From CAWBLP01 sp963789495 (GTDB lineage Bacteria; Pseudomonadota; Alphaproteobacteria; Acetobacterales; Acetobacteraceae), in contig CAWBLP010000007.1 in NCBI GenBank assembly GCA_963789495.1, positions 1-64,000 of the forward strand: a DNA stretch of 64,000 nt, written 5' to 3'. The notes under the pieces were generated by a model. That model made no database searches and was not told where the DNA came from. It was given only the letters and a program-made list of their open reading frames with translations. The position numbers and the translations under genes are program-made. Shown in pieces: positions 26,917 through 35,253 of the stretch. Each line of letters begins with the position of its first letter. The stretch's first letter is position 1.

Positions 26917-28353
26917 TCATTCCGTCTCCTCCGGTGCGACCCGCCACTGGCCTCGCCCGTTGTTCTTCGCGTCATACATCGCCAGGTCGGCCCGCCGCAT
27001 CAGGCTGTCCACCGGCTTCTGGCTGCCGGGACTGCGACTGGCAATGCCGATGGAGATGCTCAAGGTCGGCACCTCGCCGCCGACCAGCTCGCGCAACTCA
27101 CGCGGCACCTGGGTGCGCAGCTGCTCCGCCCGCTCCGCCGCGGTCAGGTGATCCGCCCCGTAGAGCCACAGCGCGAACTCATCCCCACCCAGGCGGGCGA
27201 CCAGATCCGTCGGGCGCACCACATTGCGCAGCAGCAGCGAAGTGTGCAGTAGCACCTGATCTCCGACCTCGTGACCCATGCGGTCGTTGACCGGCTTGAA
27301 ATTGTCCAGATCGGCAAACATCAGCGTGGCGGGCAGTTCTTCGCGGTCCAGCCGCTCGATATGGCGCTCCACCTCCTCGAGGAAGGCGCGGCGGTTCAGC
27401 AGGCCGGTCAGCGGATCGGTGCGGGCCTGGCGCGCCATCTCGCGCTGAATCGCCTCATGCTCCAGCACCATGCGGACCACATTGGCGGCGGCGTCGATCA
27501 GCAGACGGTCGTCATTGTCCCAGGCGCGACTGCCGCTGCCGCGCCAGAGTGCCACCCCGCCATGTTCGCCGAACCGCGTCTGGCATGGCGAGACCAGCAC
27601 CAGCCGCCCATCCTCGGCCAGCGTCTGCTGGTCCGTCGCGGGTCCGGCGAGCAGTGCGGCGGCGACCGGCAGCACGGCATCGGCGCCCCCGCCGGAGCAA
27701 TGCGCCAGGACCGGCCCCTCGGGTTCGGGATGCAAGGCGATCACCGCCGCACCCTCCACCCCCATCGCATTGACCAGCGCATCCAGCGCGGCACTCATCA
27801 TGCGCGGCGCGAGGACCTCCTGGCCGACGCGCCACAGGATGTGGTCGAGCACTTCGCCGCGCCGCAACGCCGCGGCGATCTGCGCCTCCCCGGCATCCTG
27901 CGCGGTGATGTCCACGCCGATCCCGCGGCTGCCGACGATGTGCCCCTCGGAATCGCGCAGCGGCGCCACCGCGAAGGTCAGGCAGGCCGTGCCGCCATCG
28001 CCCCGCTTCATCCAGGCGCGCCGGCCACGCAATGCGGCGGTTGCCCGGAACGGGTTGAACCCGTTGGCATCGGCCAGCAGCAGTTCCGCCGGTTGGCCGA
28101 TCAGCGTGCCGGCGGACCAGCCCAGCGCGGGATCGGGGATCACAAAGGTCAGGCGGCCCCAGGCATCGGTCTCAAACGCCAGATCGGTCACCATGGAAAC
28201 GAAATCGCGCCAGCGCTGGCGGCTGTCCAGCAGGGCGCCTCGCAGCTTGTCGTCCGCGGTGGCCAAATCGCCGGCGCGAGCGATGTCCTCCGGCAATCGG
28301 CTGTCGGCAAAAGGCGCGGTCATTCCGGGCGTCCCAATCGCAGTACCGGACAT
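26917..28353 (-). CDS. Diguanylate cyclase with PAS and GAF domains
   Basis: The 478-residue protein has a PAS-like sensor (about residues 45-155, ending GVDITAQD), a GAF-like segment (about 165-300) and a C-terminal GGDEF domain (310-470). The active motif RLGGDEF is intact. RPTD, five residues before GGDEF, is a textbook inhibitory I-site, so the enzyme should make cyclic di-GMP and be restrained by it. There is no membrane segment; sensing is cytoplasmic. Two ATG starts are possible (28353 and 28323); neither has a strong ribosome binding site. It probably shares a transcript with the DUF2336 gene. Confidence 0.88.
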   Translation of the reverse strand: MSGTAIGTPGMTAPFADSRLPEDIARAGDLATADDKLRGALLDSRQRWRDFVSMVTDLAFETDAWGRLTFVIPDPALGWSAGTLIGQPAELLLADANGFNPFRATAALRGRRAWMKRGDGGTACLTFAVAPLRDSEGHIVGSRGIGVDITAQDAGEAQIAAALRRGEVLDHILWRVGQEVLAPRMMSAALDALVNAMGVEGAAVIALHPEPEGPVLAHCSGGGADAVLPVAAALLAGPATDQQTLAEDGRLVLVSPCQTRFGEHGGVALWRGSGSRAWDNDDRLLIDAAANVVRMVLEHEAIQREMARQARTDPLTGLLNRRAFLEEVERHIERLDREELPATLMFADLDNFKPVNDRMGHEVGDQVLLHTSLLLRNVVRPTDLVARLGGDEFALWLYGADHLTAAERAEQLRTQVPRELRELVGGEVPTLSISIGIASRSPGSQKPVDSLMRRADLAMYDAKNNGRGQWRVAPEETE

Positions 28354-28518
28354 TCAGCGCATACTTGTGCTAACGAAGCGTTTCCACCCCCCAAGATCAT
28401 GTGGCGGTCAGGCCGGTCGCCTGGACGCGTTGACCCGCCGGAGTTTGCGAGTCCCGCCGATGAGTGAAACCTGATAGACCGACGCAATGATCCACCCGCG
28501 TTGCGAGCCGGTGAGCCC

Positions 28519-29994
28519 GTGAACCAGACAGTCATCGATTCGATCGTGCGGAACCTGCAGCATTATCAGTGCCTGCAGTGCCGTGGCCGGCTCGCACTCG
28601 ATGCCGATGCGCTGCGCTGCGAGAGCTGCGACCGCCGCTACAAACTGATCGACGACAGCATCATCGACTTCGTCGGCGGCCAGTTCGACACCCAGCTCGA
28701 CCCGCACCAGTACGACGCCGACCACGGCATCAACGACACAAGGTCGCTGGCCGACTACCGCCAGATCCGCCGGCTGCTGGGCGACCGTTGGCCCGACTCG
28801 CTGGGCAGCATGGTGGAAATCGGCGCCGGCACCGGGGCATTCTCCCGCGCCGTGCTGGCCAGCAACGCGGTGGACGACATCGTGCTGTCCGACGTCTCGG
28901 TGGACATGCTGAGACTCTGCAAGGCGCATCTGGAACGGCTCGGCGTCGCCTCCCGCGTGCCGGTCACGCTTGCCACCTACAGCACCAACGAGCGCTGCTT
29001 CCGCGATGCCAGTTTCGATTCCTGCGCCGGCATCCAGGTGCTGCACCACATTCCCGATGTCGAGGCGTTCCTGGAGGATCTGTTCCGCTTCCTGAAGCCG
29101 GGCGGCATCGCCTTCTTCACCGAGCCGGCGCTGCATTTCCACCAGGCGCTGGCCACCGCGGTGGCGGAGATCGTGGCCATGCAGATGGCGCGCGATCCGG
29201 CCGCCTCGCGCGATCGCCAGTTGCTGCACAACTGGGTCGGCGAGCAACGGCGCGGCACGCTGCACCAGGGGGCGCTGGACTATCTCGCGACGCTCGAAGA
29301 CAAGCACATGTTCGTCGCCGAGGAATTTGCCGCCATGGCGCGGCGGATCGGCTTCACCACGGCCGAGGCGTTTCCGCTGGCAACCGATCGCACCGGTGCC
29401 AAAATGGCGCGCGGCCTCCTCGGAGAGCTCGGCCTGAGCCCGGAGGGCAGCGCGGAAATCCTGCGGCTGTTGCCGAACTATACCAGGCGGCACTTCCAGG
29501 CGCTGCGGCCGGAGGAGCGTACGCCCAGCTATCTGTTCTGGCTGGCCAAGCCGCGACGCGCGGGGCGTGGCCGGCCGAAACCTGTCGCGCCGGCCAAGGC
29601 GGCGCCGCGGATGGTCGTGGATGTGCAACCGGCGCACTGGTTCCTGGAACTGCGTGCCGTGCCCGAAACCGCAAGCCTGACGGTCGATGTGGAAGGCTGG
29701 TGCCTGCTGAACAGCGACATCAAGTGGCTGCGGGTCGAGATCGGCGGCGTCAGTCACGACACCCCGGTGTGGTATCCACGCGTCGACGTGCATACCGCGT
29801 TCAATTCCGACGGCACCTATGCGCCGTGGAACTCACTGTGCTGCGGCGTGACCGACCGGATCGTGTTCGACGGCGTGCCCGGGGACGCCGAGGCCTTGCC
29901 GATCACGCTGCAACTGGAGCTGATGAACGGTTTTATCATGACGCTCCCGGTCGAACACTTCCATCCCGGTCAGCCGTTGTTCCTGAAGCTGTAG
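28519..29994 (+). CDS. Zinc-ribbon SAM methyltransferase with C-terminal beta domain
   Basis: The 491-residue product begins with a four-cysteine zinc ribbon (C18-x2-C21, C34-x2-C37), like those of Trm112-type methyltransferases. A class I methyltransferase domain follows (VEIGAGTGAFSR near residue 98, then SDVSVDML and IQVLHHIPD). From about residue 370 a separate beta-rich domain starts (WFLELRAVP, VDVEGWCLL, HDTPVWYPRVDVHTAFN). I do not recognise this tail; it may bind carbohydrate. I prefer the GTG at 28519 over an upstream TTG. Two glycosyltransferase genes follow on the opposite strand, suggesting a role in surface-glycan or glycan methylation. Confidence 0.75.
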   Translation: MNQTVIDSIVRNLQHYQCLQCRGRLALDADALRCESCDRRYKLIDDSIIDFVGGQFDTQLDPHQYDADHGINDTRSLADYRQIRRLLGDRWPDSLGSMVEIGAGTGAFSRAVLASNAVDDIVLSDVSVDMLRLCKAHLERLGVASRVPVTLATYSTNERCFRDASFDSCAGIQVLHHIPDVEAFLEDLFRFLKPGGIAFFTEPALHFHQALATAVAEIVAMQMARDPAASRDRQLLHNWVGEQRRGTLHQGALDYLATLEDKHMFVAEEFAAMARRIGFTTAEAFPLATDRTGAKMARGLLGELGLSPEGSAEILRLLPNYTRRHFQALRPEERTPSYLFWLAKPRRAGRGRPKPVAPAKAAPRMVVDVQPAHWFLELRAVPETASLTVDVEGWCLLNSDIKWLRVEIGGVSHDTPVWYPRVDVHTAFNSDGTYAPWNSLCCGVTDRIVFDGVPGDAEALPITLQLELMNGFIMTLPVEHFHPGQPLFLKL

Positions 29995-30000
29995 CCGGGA

Positions 30001-30780
30001 TCACAGCACGCGTGGCGAGGCGGCGCGCATTTCGTCGCGGAACTGGCGCATGTCATCCTCGGTGTGCCATGGCGCGCGAAAGCTGTGGTCGTGCAGCGCC
30101 TGTTTCGCGAATGTCACGTTGCGCGCCACCTGGTCCTTGTCGAGATAGGACGGGCCGGTGGTGACCTTGATGCCGCCGTACAGCAGCCGGAAATACATCT
30201 GCCGGCGGCCCTCCGCTTCCGCGATGATGCCACCGTAGCCGACACGTATCATGCGGGCGGTATGTTCGACATGTTCATGGCCGTAGCCGCGAAAGCGCGG
30301 ATCGAAATAGCCGCCGAACAGCAGCGCCTCCCGGGTGAACACCGAACATTGCGCGGTCACCGCTGTGCTGTACAGCGGGTCTTCCAGCGTGCCGGTACCC
30401 GACACGAAATACTTGCTCATCCAGTCGCCGGCCAGGTTGCTGTGTCCCCAGCGCAATGCCGCATCCATCCACTCCGTCTCCCAACCGTCGCGGATCGGGA
30501 AGGAATCATCCTCCAGCAGGATGACGATGTCGCAGCGCTGCAGTTCCGACAGCAGAAACAGTGCCCGGTTCTTGTTCCAGGCGATGCCCATGTTCTGGCC
30601 GGTGACGAAGGTCGCGTTGCGCCCGCGCAGCATGTCCGGCGTGCCGTCGGTGGAGCCATCGTCGACCACGGCCACCGCGGTGAACGGGTATTTCGTATGG
30701 AGCGCGATATGATTCAGCGTGCGTTCCAGGTAGTCCCGCCGATTATAGGTGGCGACCCCGATTCCCAATTGCAGCGGCAT
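30001..30780 (-). CDS. GT2-family glycosyltransferase (copy A)
   Basis: A 259-residue GT-A fold transferase. It begins LGIGVATYNRRDYLERT, has the nucleotide-binding strand VVDDGSTDGTPDML (residues 39-52) and the metal-binding LLEDDSF near residue 89, then a GGYFDPRFRGYGHEHVEHT acceptor-side motif. It is soluble, with no membrane segment. Length is short for GT2, so it carries just the catalytic domain. A closely related gene lies 50 bases upstream on the same strand. Donor and acceptor sugars are unknown. Confidence 0.8.
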   Translation of the reverse strand: MPLQLGIGVATYNRRDYLERTLNHIALHTKYPFTAVAVVDDGSTDGTPDMLRGRNATFVTGQNMGIAWNKNRALFLLSELQRCDIVILLEDDSFPIRDGWETEWMDAALRWGHSNLAGDWMSKYFVSGTGTLEDPLYSTAVTAQCSVFTREALLFGGYFDPRFRGYGHEHVEHTARMIRVGYGGIIAEAEGRRQMYFRLLYGGIKVTTGPSYLDKDQVARNVTFAKQALHDHSFRAPWHTEDDMRQFRDEMRAASPRVL

Positions 30781-30831
30781 CGGCTGTTCCTACGCTTTCC
30801 CGCCAGACGGTTTCCCGCCAGACGGTCGGAT

Positions 30832-31611
30832 TCAGAGCACACGCGGCGTGGCCGAGCGCATCTCCTCCCGGAACTGCTTCATTTCGTCTTCATTCTGCCA
30901 CGGCGCGCGGTAGTGATAGTCGGAGAACGCCTCCTTGGCGACGGTGAGATTACGCTCCGCCTGCTCCCGATTGAAGAAGCTCTTGGTCTCGGCGACCTTG
31001 ATGCCGCCGAACAGCAACTTGAACACGGTTCTCCATTGTCCTTCGTGTTTCTCGTCGACGCCGCCATAGCCGACCCGGACCATGCGGCGGGAATGCTCGA
31101 CATGGCCATGGCCATAGCCTTTGAAGCGCGGATCGAAATAACCGCCGAACAGCAGAGCCTCCCGGCTGAACACCGAGCATTGTGCGGTCACCGCGGTACT
31201 GAGAATCGGGTCTTCCGCGGTACCGGAACCGGACAGGAAATGCTTCTGCATCCACTCACCGGCCAAATTCGCGTGGCCCCAGCGCAACGCGGCGTTCATC
31301 CATTCCATTTCCCAACTCTCGGCGGCGGGAAACGCATCATCCTCCAGCAGCACGACAATGTCGCAGCGACACAATTCCATCAGCAGGAACAGGGCACGGT
31401 TCTTGTTCCAGATCGCGCCCATGTTCGTGCCGGTGACCCGCATCGTGTTGCGCGCCTGCAGCATGTCCAAGGTGCCGTCGGTGGAGCCGTCATCGGCAAC
31501 CGCCACCGTGACGAACGGATATCGGGTGTGGATCGCGATCTGGTTGAGCGTGTGCTCAACATGGGCCTGCCGGTTATAGGTGATGATTCCGATTCCCAAT
31601 TGCAGCGGCAT
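30832..31611 (-). CDS. GT2-family glycosyltransferase (copy B)
   Basis: Also 259 residues and collinear with copy A along its whole length, including GIITYNRQAHVEHTLNQ, VADDGSTDGTLDML, LLEDDAF and GGYFDPRFKGYGHGHVEH. The two genes end with almost the same residues (SATPRVL/AASPRVL). A tandem duplication followed by divergence is the simplest history. Differences concentrate in the middle acceptor-facing part (EKHEGQWRTVFKLLFGG versus EAEGRRQMYFRLLYGG), as expected if the copies now use different acceptors. Confidence 0.8.
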   Translation of the reverse strand: MPLQLGIGIITYNRQAHVEHTLNQIAIHTRYPFVTVAVADDGSTDGTLDMLQARNTMRVTGTNMGAIWNKNRALFLLMELCRCDIVVLLEDDAFPAAESWEMEWMNAALRWGHANLAGEWMQKHFLSGSGTAEDPILSTAVTAQCSVFSREALLFGGYFDPRFKGYGHGHVEHSRRMVRVGYGGVDEKHEGQWRTVFKLLFGGIKVAETKSFFNREQAERNLTVAKEAFSDYHYRAPWQNEDEMKQFREEMRSATPRVL

Positions 31612-31680
31612 CGGCCGTTCCTTGTATCATACCAGTTGGGCGGTATCGCAAAGCCCGCGCAAATGCCAGGGCGATCGCCG

Positions 31681-32202
31681 TCAGCCGCCGGCTGCCAGCA
31701 GCACGACCGCGCCGGCCACCAGCATGGCAACGGGATGCAGCTCGGTGAAGGCGAAGGCCAGAGTGGTGGCCAGCGTCACCGCATAGGCCGCCCAGCCGTG
31801 CTCGGTGCTGCGCAACAGCGCGAGCCCGCTGGCGAAGGTCATGCCGATGGCGACCGGCGCCAGGGCACGCTCCACCAACGCCCGCCAGGGCGCCTGCGCG
31901 GCGCGATGCCAGAATTTGGCGGCCACATACACCAGCATGCAGGACGGCGCGAACATCGCCACGAAAGCGACCGCCGCACCGGGCAGGCCGGCCGCCTTCT
32001 GCCCGATCAGCACCACGATCTGCGACCCCGGTCCCGGCGCGGCGCGCGAGATCGCGAACAGATCGAGGAATTCATGCGCCGAGAGCCAGCCATGCGCCTC
32101 CGCCGCGCGCTGCATGTCGGGCAGCACCCCAGCCCCGCCGCCGAACGCCAGCAAGGAGAGCAGCCCGAACAGCCCGGCCAGTTGCAACAAGGTGACGATC
32201 AT
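31681..32202 (-). CDS. Chromate transporter family, second half-protein
   Basis: The 173-residue membrane protein is one CHR domain (LLSLLAFGGGAGVLPDM near the start, then APGPGSQIVVLIG and four further hydrophobic segments). Short-chain CHR proteins work as pairs that together equal one long ChrA transporter. The ATG at 32202 overlaps the stop of the partner gene (ATGA). The upstream continuation of the frame is a shadow of the partner gene. It may export chromate or another anion; no chrB regulator is near. Confidence 0.85.
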   Translation of the reverse strand: MIVTLLQLAGLFGLLSLLAFGGGAGVLPDMQRAAEAHGWLSAHEFLDLFAISRAAPGPGSQIVVLIGQKAAGLPGAAVAFVAMFAPSCMLVYVAAKFWHRAAQAPWRALVERALAPVAIGMTFASGLALLRSTEHGWAAYAVTLATTLAFAFTELHPVAMLVAGAVVLLAAGG

Positions 32203-32783
32203 CGGCGTGTCTCCGGTCCCTGCAACCAGGCGACCACCAGGCTGACCGGCATCATCACCATCAGCACATGCACCAGCGAAAACCCGAGCAGGCCGATGGC
32301 GCCGGCGATCACCGCGGTGATCGCCGCCGGCGCCAGACGGCGAATGTTGCGCCGCGCCAGCCGCACCCCCATCCCCAGGTTGAGCCCGATCGCCACCGCC
32401 CCCATGCCGGTCAGCGCCACGCTGAAGGTTGCCCCGCCGGGCAGGCCCTGCGAGCGCAGGTAGATTGAGCCGATCACCAGCACGATCGCCACCGGCAGGG
32501 CGGTCAGCCCGGCGAAGCAGGCCAACGCCCCGGCCGCGCCGCGCAGCAGCGTGCCGATGAACACCGACAGGTTGACGTTGGTGGCGCCAGGGATCAGCTG
32601 GCTGAGCGCATAGCCGGACAGGAACTGCTGGTCGTCCAGCCAGCCGCGGCGCTGCACCACCTCCCGCCGGATCCAGGCCGCCAAGCCACCGCCGAAGCTC
32701 ACCATGCCGATGCTGACAAAGCCCATGAACAGCGACCCCAGGCTCGGCCGCGGCGTTTCCCGATTCCCCATCCCGCCATTCAA
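32199..32783 (-). CDS. Chromate transporter family, first half-protein
   Basis: The 194-residue partner CHR domain contains IGMVSFGGGLAAWIRREVV and LSQLIPGATNVNLSVFIG, the conserved FGG and proline-glycine membrane motifs of ChrA proteins. About six hydrophobic segments are visible. The start may be the ATG at 32783 or 32771. The tight overlap with the second half-gene supports a heteromeric transporter. The gene is divergent from the aldo/keto reductase gene, with only 47 bases between starts. Confidence 0.85.
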   Translation of the reverse strand: MNGGMGNRETPRPSLGSLFMGFVSIGMVSFGGGLAAWIRREVVQRRGWLDDQQFLSGYALSQLIPGATNVNLSVFIGTLLRGAAGALACFAGLTALPVAIVLVIGSIYLRSQGLPGGATFSVALTGMGAVAIGLNLGMGVRLARRNIRRLAPAAITAVIAGAIGLLGFSLVHVLMVMMPVSLVVAWLQGPETRR

Positions 32784-32830
32784 GCCTGTCCGGTGTAGGC
32801 TGGACAGCAGGAACCGCGAAGGAGCGCCCC

Positions 32831-33835
32831 ATGGACTATCGCCCGCTCGGCCGCACCGGCCTGAAAGTGTCGCCGCTCTGCCTCGGCAGCATGATGTTCG
32901 GCGGCCCGACCGACGAGCCCACGGCCCGGCGCATCGTCGATCGCGCCCGCAACCAGGGGGTGAACTTCATCGATACCGCCGACACCTATAATGGCGGCCG
33001 GTCAGAGGAGGTGGTCGGCCGCGCCATCGCCGCCAACCGTGCCTGGTGGGTGCTGGCGACCAAATGCGCCAATCCGATGGGCGAGGGCCCCAATGCGCGC
33101 GGCCTGTCGCGCCGCCACGTGATCGAGGCGGTGGATGCCAGCCTGCGCCGCCTGGGCACCGACGTGATCGACCTGCTGTACCTGCACAAGGAGGACCACG
33201 GCACGCCGCTGGCCGAGACCGTGCACGCGCTGGCCGATGTTATCCGCGCCGGCAAGGTGCGCTATTTCGGGGTGTCCAACTACCGGAGCTGGCGGGTCGC
33301 GGAGATCTGCCGTCTGTGCGACGCGGCGGGGATCGACCGGCCGGCGGCGAGCCAGCCCCTGTACAACGCGCTGAACCGCGAGGTGGAGACGGAGCATCTC
33401 CCCGCCTGCGGCTATTTCGGGTTGGGTGTGGTGCCGTACAGCCCGCTCGCACGCGGCGTGCTGACCGGCAAATATGCCCCCAACGTGGCGCCGGAGCCGG
33501 ACAGCCGCGCCGGGCGGCGCGACCGGCGGATGATGGAATCGGAATGGCGGCCGGAAAGCCTGGCGATCGCGCAGGAGATTGCGGCGCGGGCACGCGAGAA
33601 GGGCGTGACCCCAGGGCAGTTCGCGTTCGCCTGGGTGCTGAACAACCGGCTGGTGTCGGCTGCGATCGGCGGCCCGCGCACGGAGGCGCAGTGGGAGGAT
33701 TATGTCACCGCGCTGGCCTGCCGGCTGGACGCTGAGGACGAGGCGCTGGTGGATCGGCTGGTGTCGCCGGGTCATCCCTCAACGCCTGGCTACAACGACC
33801 CGCAATATCCGATCGAGGGGCGCCCGACGCGGTAG
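32831..33835 (+). CDS. Aldo/keto reductase
   Basis: The 334-residue TIM barrel has the complete catalytic tetrad: D48 and Y53 (FIDTADTYNGGRSE), K78 (LATKCANPMG) and H119 (LLYLHKED). The C-terminal NADPH motif AIGGPRTEAQWED is also present. The layout fits the YajO/Tas-like AKR subfamily. AAGGAG lies in front of the ATG. It would reduce an aldehyde or ketone with NADPH in the cytoplasm; the natural substrate is unknown. A dispersed repeat follows it. Confidence 0.88.
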   Translation: MDYRPLGRTGLKVSPLCLGSMMFGGPTDEPTARRIVDRARNQGVNFIDTADTYNGGRSEEVVGRAIAANRAWWVLATKCANPMGEGPNARGLSRRHVIEAVDASLRRLGTDVIDLLYLHKEDHGTPLAETVHALADVIRAGKVRYFGVSNYRSWRVAEICRLCDAAGIDRPAASQPLYNALNREVETEHLPACGYFGLGVVPYSPLARGVLTGKYAPNVAPEPDSRAGRRDRRMMESEWRPESLAIAQEIAARAREKGVTPGQFAFAWVLNNRLVSAAIGGPRTEAQWEDYVTALACRLDAEDEALVDRLVSPGHPSTPGYNDPQYPIEGRPTR

Positions 33836-33891
33836 CGGTGCCGCAGACTGCGCCACGCATCACGCCTTGTGGTGGGGTGCAGGAAGGAGGT

Positions 33892-34080
33892 GGGGGGCGT
33901 TGCCCCTTGAAACCCCGCCAAGGGCCCGGCCCTTGGAACCGGGACTGTTTGGGGTTGGTCTGAGGCGCTCGCGTGCCCTCCTCGACCCAAAACGAATTGA
34001 TTGCAACGGCGAGCCTTTGCTGGAAGTCCAGGAGGCAACGCCTTCTGGTGGGGTTCGGGGCAACGCCCCGACGCGATGCA
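33892..34080 (+). repeat. Dispersed GC-hairpin repeat, copy 2
   Basis: It follows copy 1 (2147-2390) word for word in many places: GGGGGGCGTTGCCCC, ACCCCGCCAAGGGC, GGCCCTTGGAACC, TGAGGCGCTCGCG, GGCGAGCCTTTGCTGGA and GGAGGCAACGCC, ending GGGGCAACGCCCCGA. A stretch of about 28 bases near the left end of copy 1 is missing. It fills the spacer between the aldo/keto reductase and the next membrane protein gene, and no gene is visible there. Confidence 0.7.
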
Positions 34081-34163
34081 TTCGTTCAGCACCATCTCGT
34101 GATTTCCCCCTGGCGACGTCACGGATCGATGATCCCTCGATTGTGACTGTCCAGGGGGGAACC

Positions 34164-35207
34164 ATGTCGGACGACGATACGATCCGCTTCGTGCCCAATC
34201 CCGGCGCCTGGTCGAGCCCTCCGCCGGCGGCGGTGCGCCACAGCTACCGGCTGCAGGTCCGCGATCACGGGCTGGGCACGGCGATCGGCCTGTTGATGCA
34301 AAGCATGCCCTATGCGCTGGCGCGATTCGGCATCCTGCTGGGCTACTCGATCGCCTGCATCGTCTGGCTGGTGATTGCCTTTGGCGGCGCGGCCTGGCTG
34401 GGCACGCACATCGCCAGCGCGTTCGGCGTGGTCTGGCTGGTCGGCTGCCTGGTGGCGGTGGGCTGGGTCTGGGGTGCGATCCTGCGCTATGTGCTGCACC
34501 TGCTGGCCTGCGGCCATGTAGCGGTGCTGACCGAACTGATCACCCGCGGCCAGGTCGGCAACGGCAGCGAATCCATGCTGTCCTACGGCAAGCGGGTGGT
34601 GACCGAGCGCTTCGGCCAGGTGAACGCACTGTTCGGGCTCAACATGCTGGTGCGAGGGATCCTGGGCGCGTTCCACCGGACGCTGGACTGGATATCCGAC
34701 ATGCTGCCGGTTCCGGGGCTGCAGGCGCTGTCCAACCTGGCCAATATCATTCTGCGGGCGGCGACGCGGTATCTGGACAAGGTGATCCTGTCCTACAATC
34801 TGGCGCGCGACGACGGCGATCCCTGGCGCGGCGCACGCGAGGGCATCGTGTATTACGCGCAGAATGCCAAGCCGATCCTGAAGACCTCGGTCTGGATCGT
34901 GATCCTGGAGCGGGTGCTGACCGTCGTGCTGTGGCTGCTGCTGCTGATCCCGGCCGGCGCGATCACCTGGATGCTGCCGCAGGCGGTGCACGAATCCGCC
35001 GGCATCGCCACGCTGCTGATCGCGGCGCTGCTGGCCGGACCGCTGCGCGCGGCCTTCATCAAGCCGCTGTTCCTGATCATGATGATGGTGCGGTTCCACG
35101 CCCTGATCGAGAACCAGCCGATCAACCAGGAATGGGATGCGCGGCTGGCATCGGTCTCCGAGAAGTTCCGCGATCTGGGCACGCAGACGAAGGCAGCCTT
35201 CGCCTGA
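34164..35207 (+). CDS. Hypothetical multi-pass membrane protein
   Basis: The 347-residue product has at least five hydrophobic segments (about residues 48-75, 80-115, 155-170, 245-275, 285-315). It shows phrases like VLTELITRGQVG and YLDKVILSYNLARDDGDPWRGAREG. It reminds me of eukaryotic choline-transporter-like proteins in layout, but I cannot support that. A GGGGGGA sits directly before the ATG at 34164, which decides the start over upstream frames running through the repeat. No gene partner is evident; it is convergent with the NCS2 permease gene. Confidence 0.65.
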   Translation: MSDDDTIRFVPNPGAWSSPPPAAVRHSYRLQVRDHGLGTAIGLLMQSMPYALARFGILLGYSIACIVWLVIAFGGAAWLGTHIASAFGVVWLVGCLVAVGWVWGAILRYVLHLLACGHVAVLTELITRGQVGNGSESMLSYGKRVVTERFGQVNALFGLNMLVRGILGAFHRTLDWISDMLPVPGLQALSNLANIILRAATRYLDKVILSYNLARDDGDPWRGAREGIVYYAQNAKPILKTSVWIVILERVLTVVLWLLLLIPAGAITWMLPQAVHESAGIATLLIAALLAGPLRAAFIKPLFLIMMMVRFHALIENQPINQEWDARLASVSEKFRDLGTQTKAAFA

Positions 35208-35253
35208 GGCGGTGACGGCTGAGCGCGGTCCGTACGCGGGCGGACCGGCGCGC

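Noticed and set aside
28501..28518. TTG start for the zinc-ribbon methyltransferase
   Set aside because: The GTG at 28519 has better upstream spacing, and the six extra residues are not conserved-looking.
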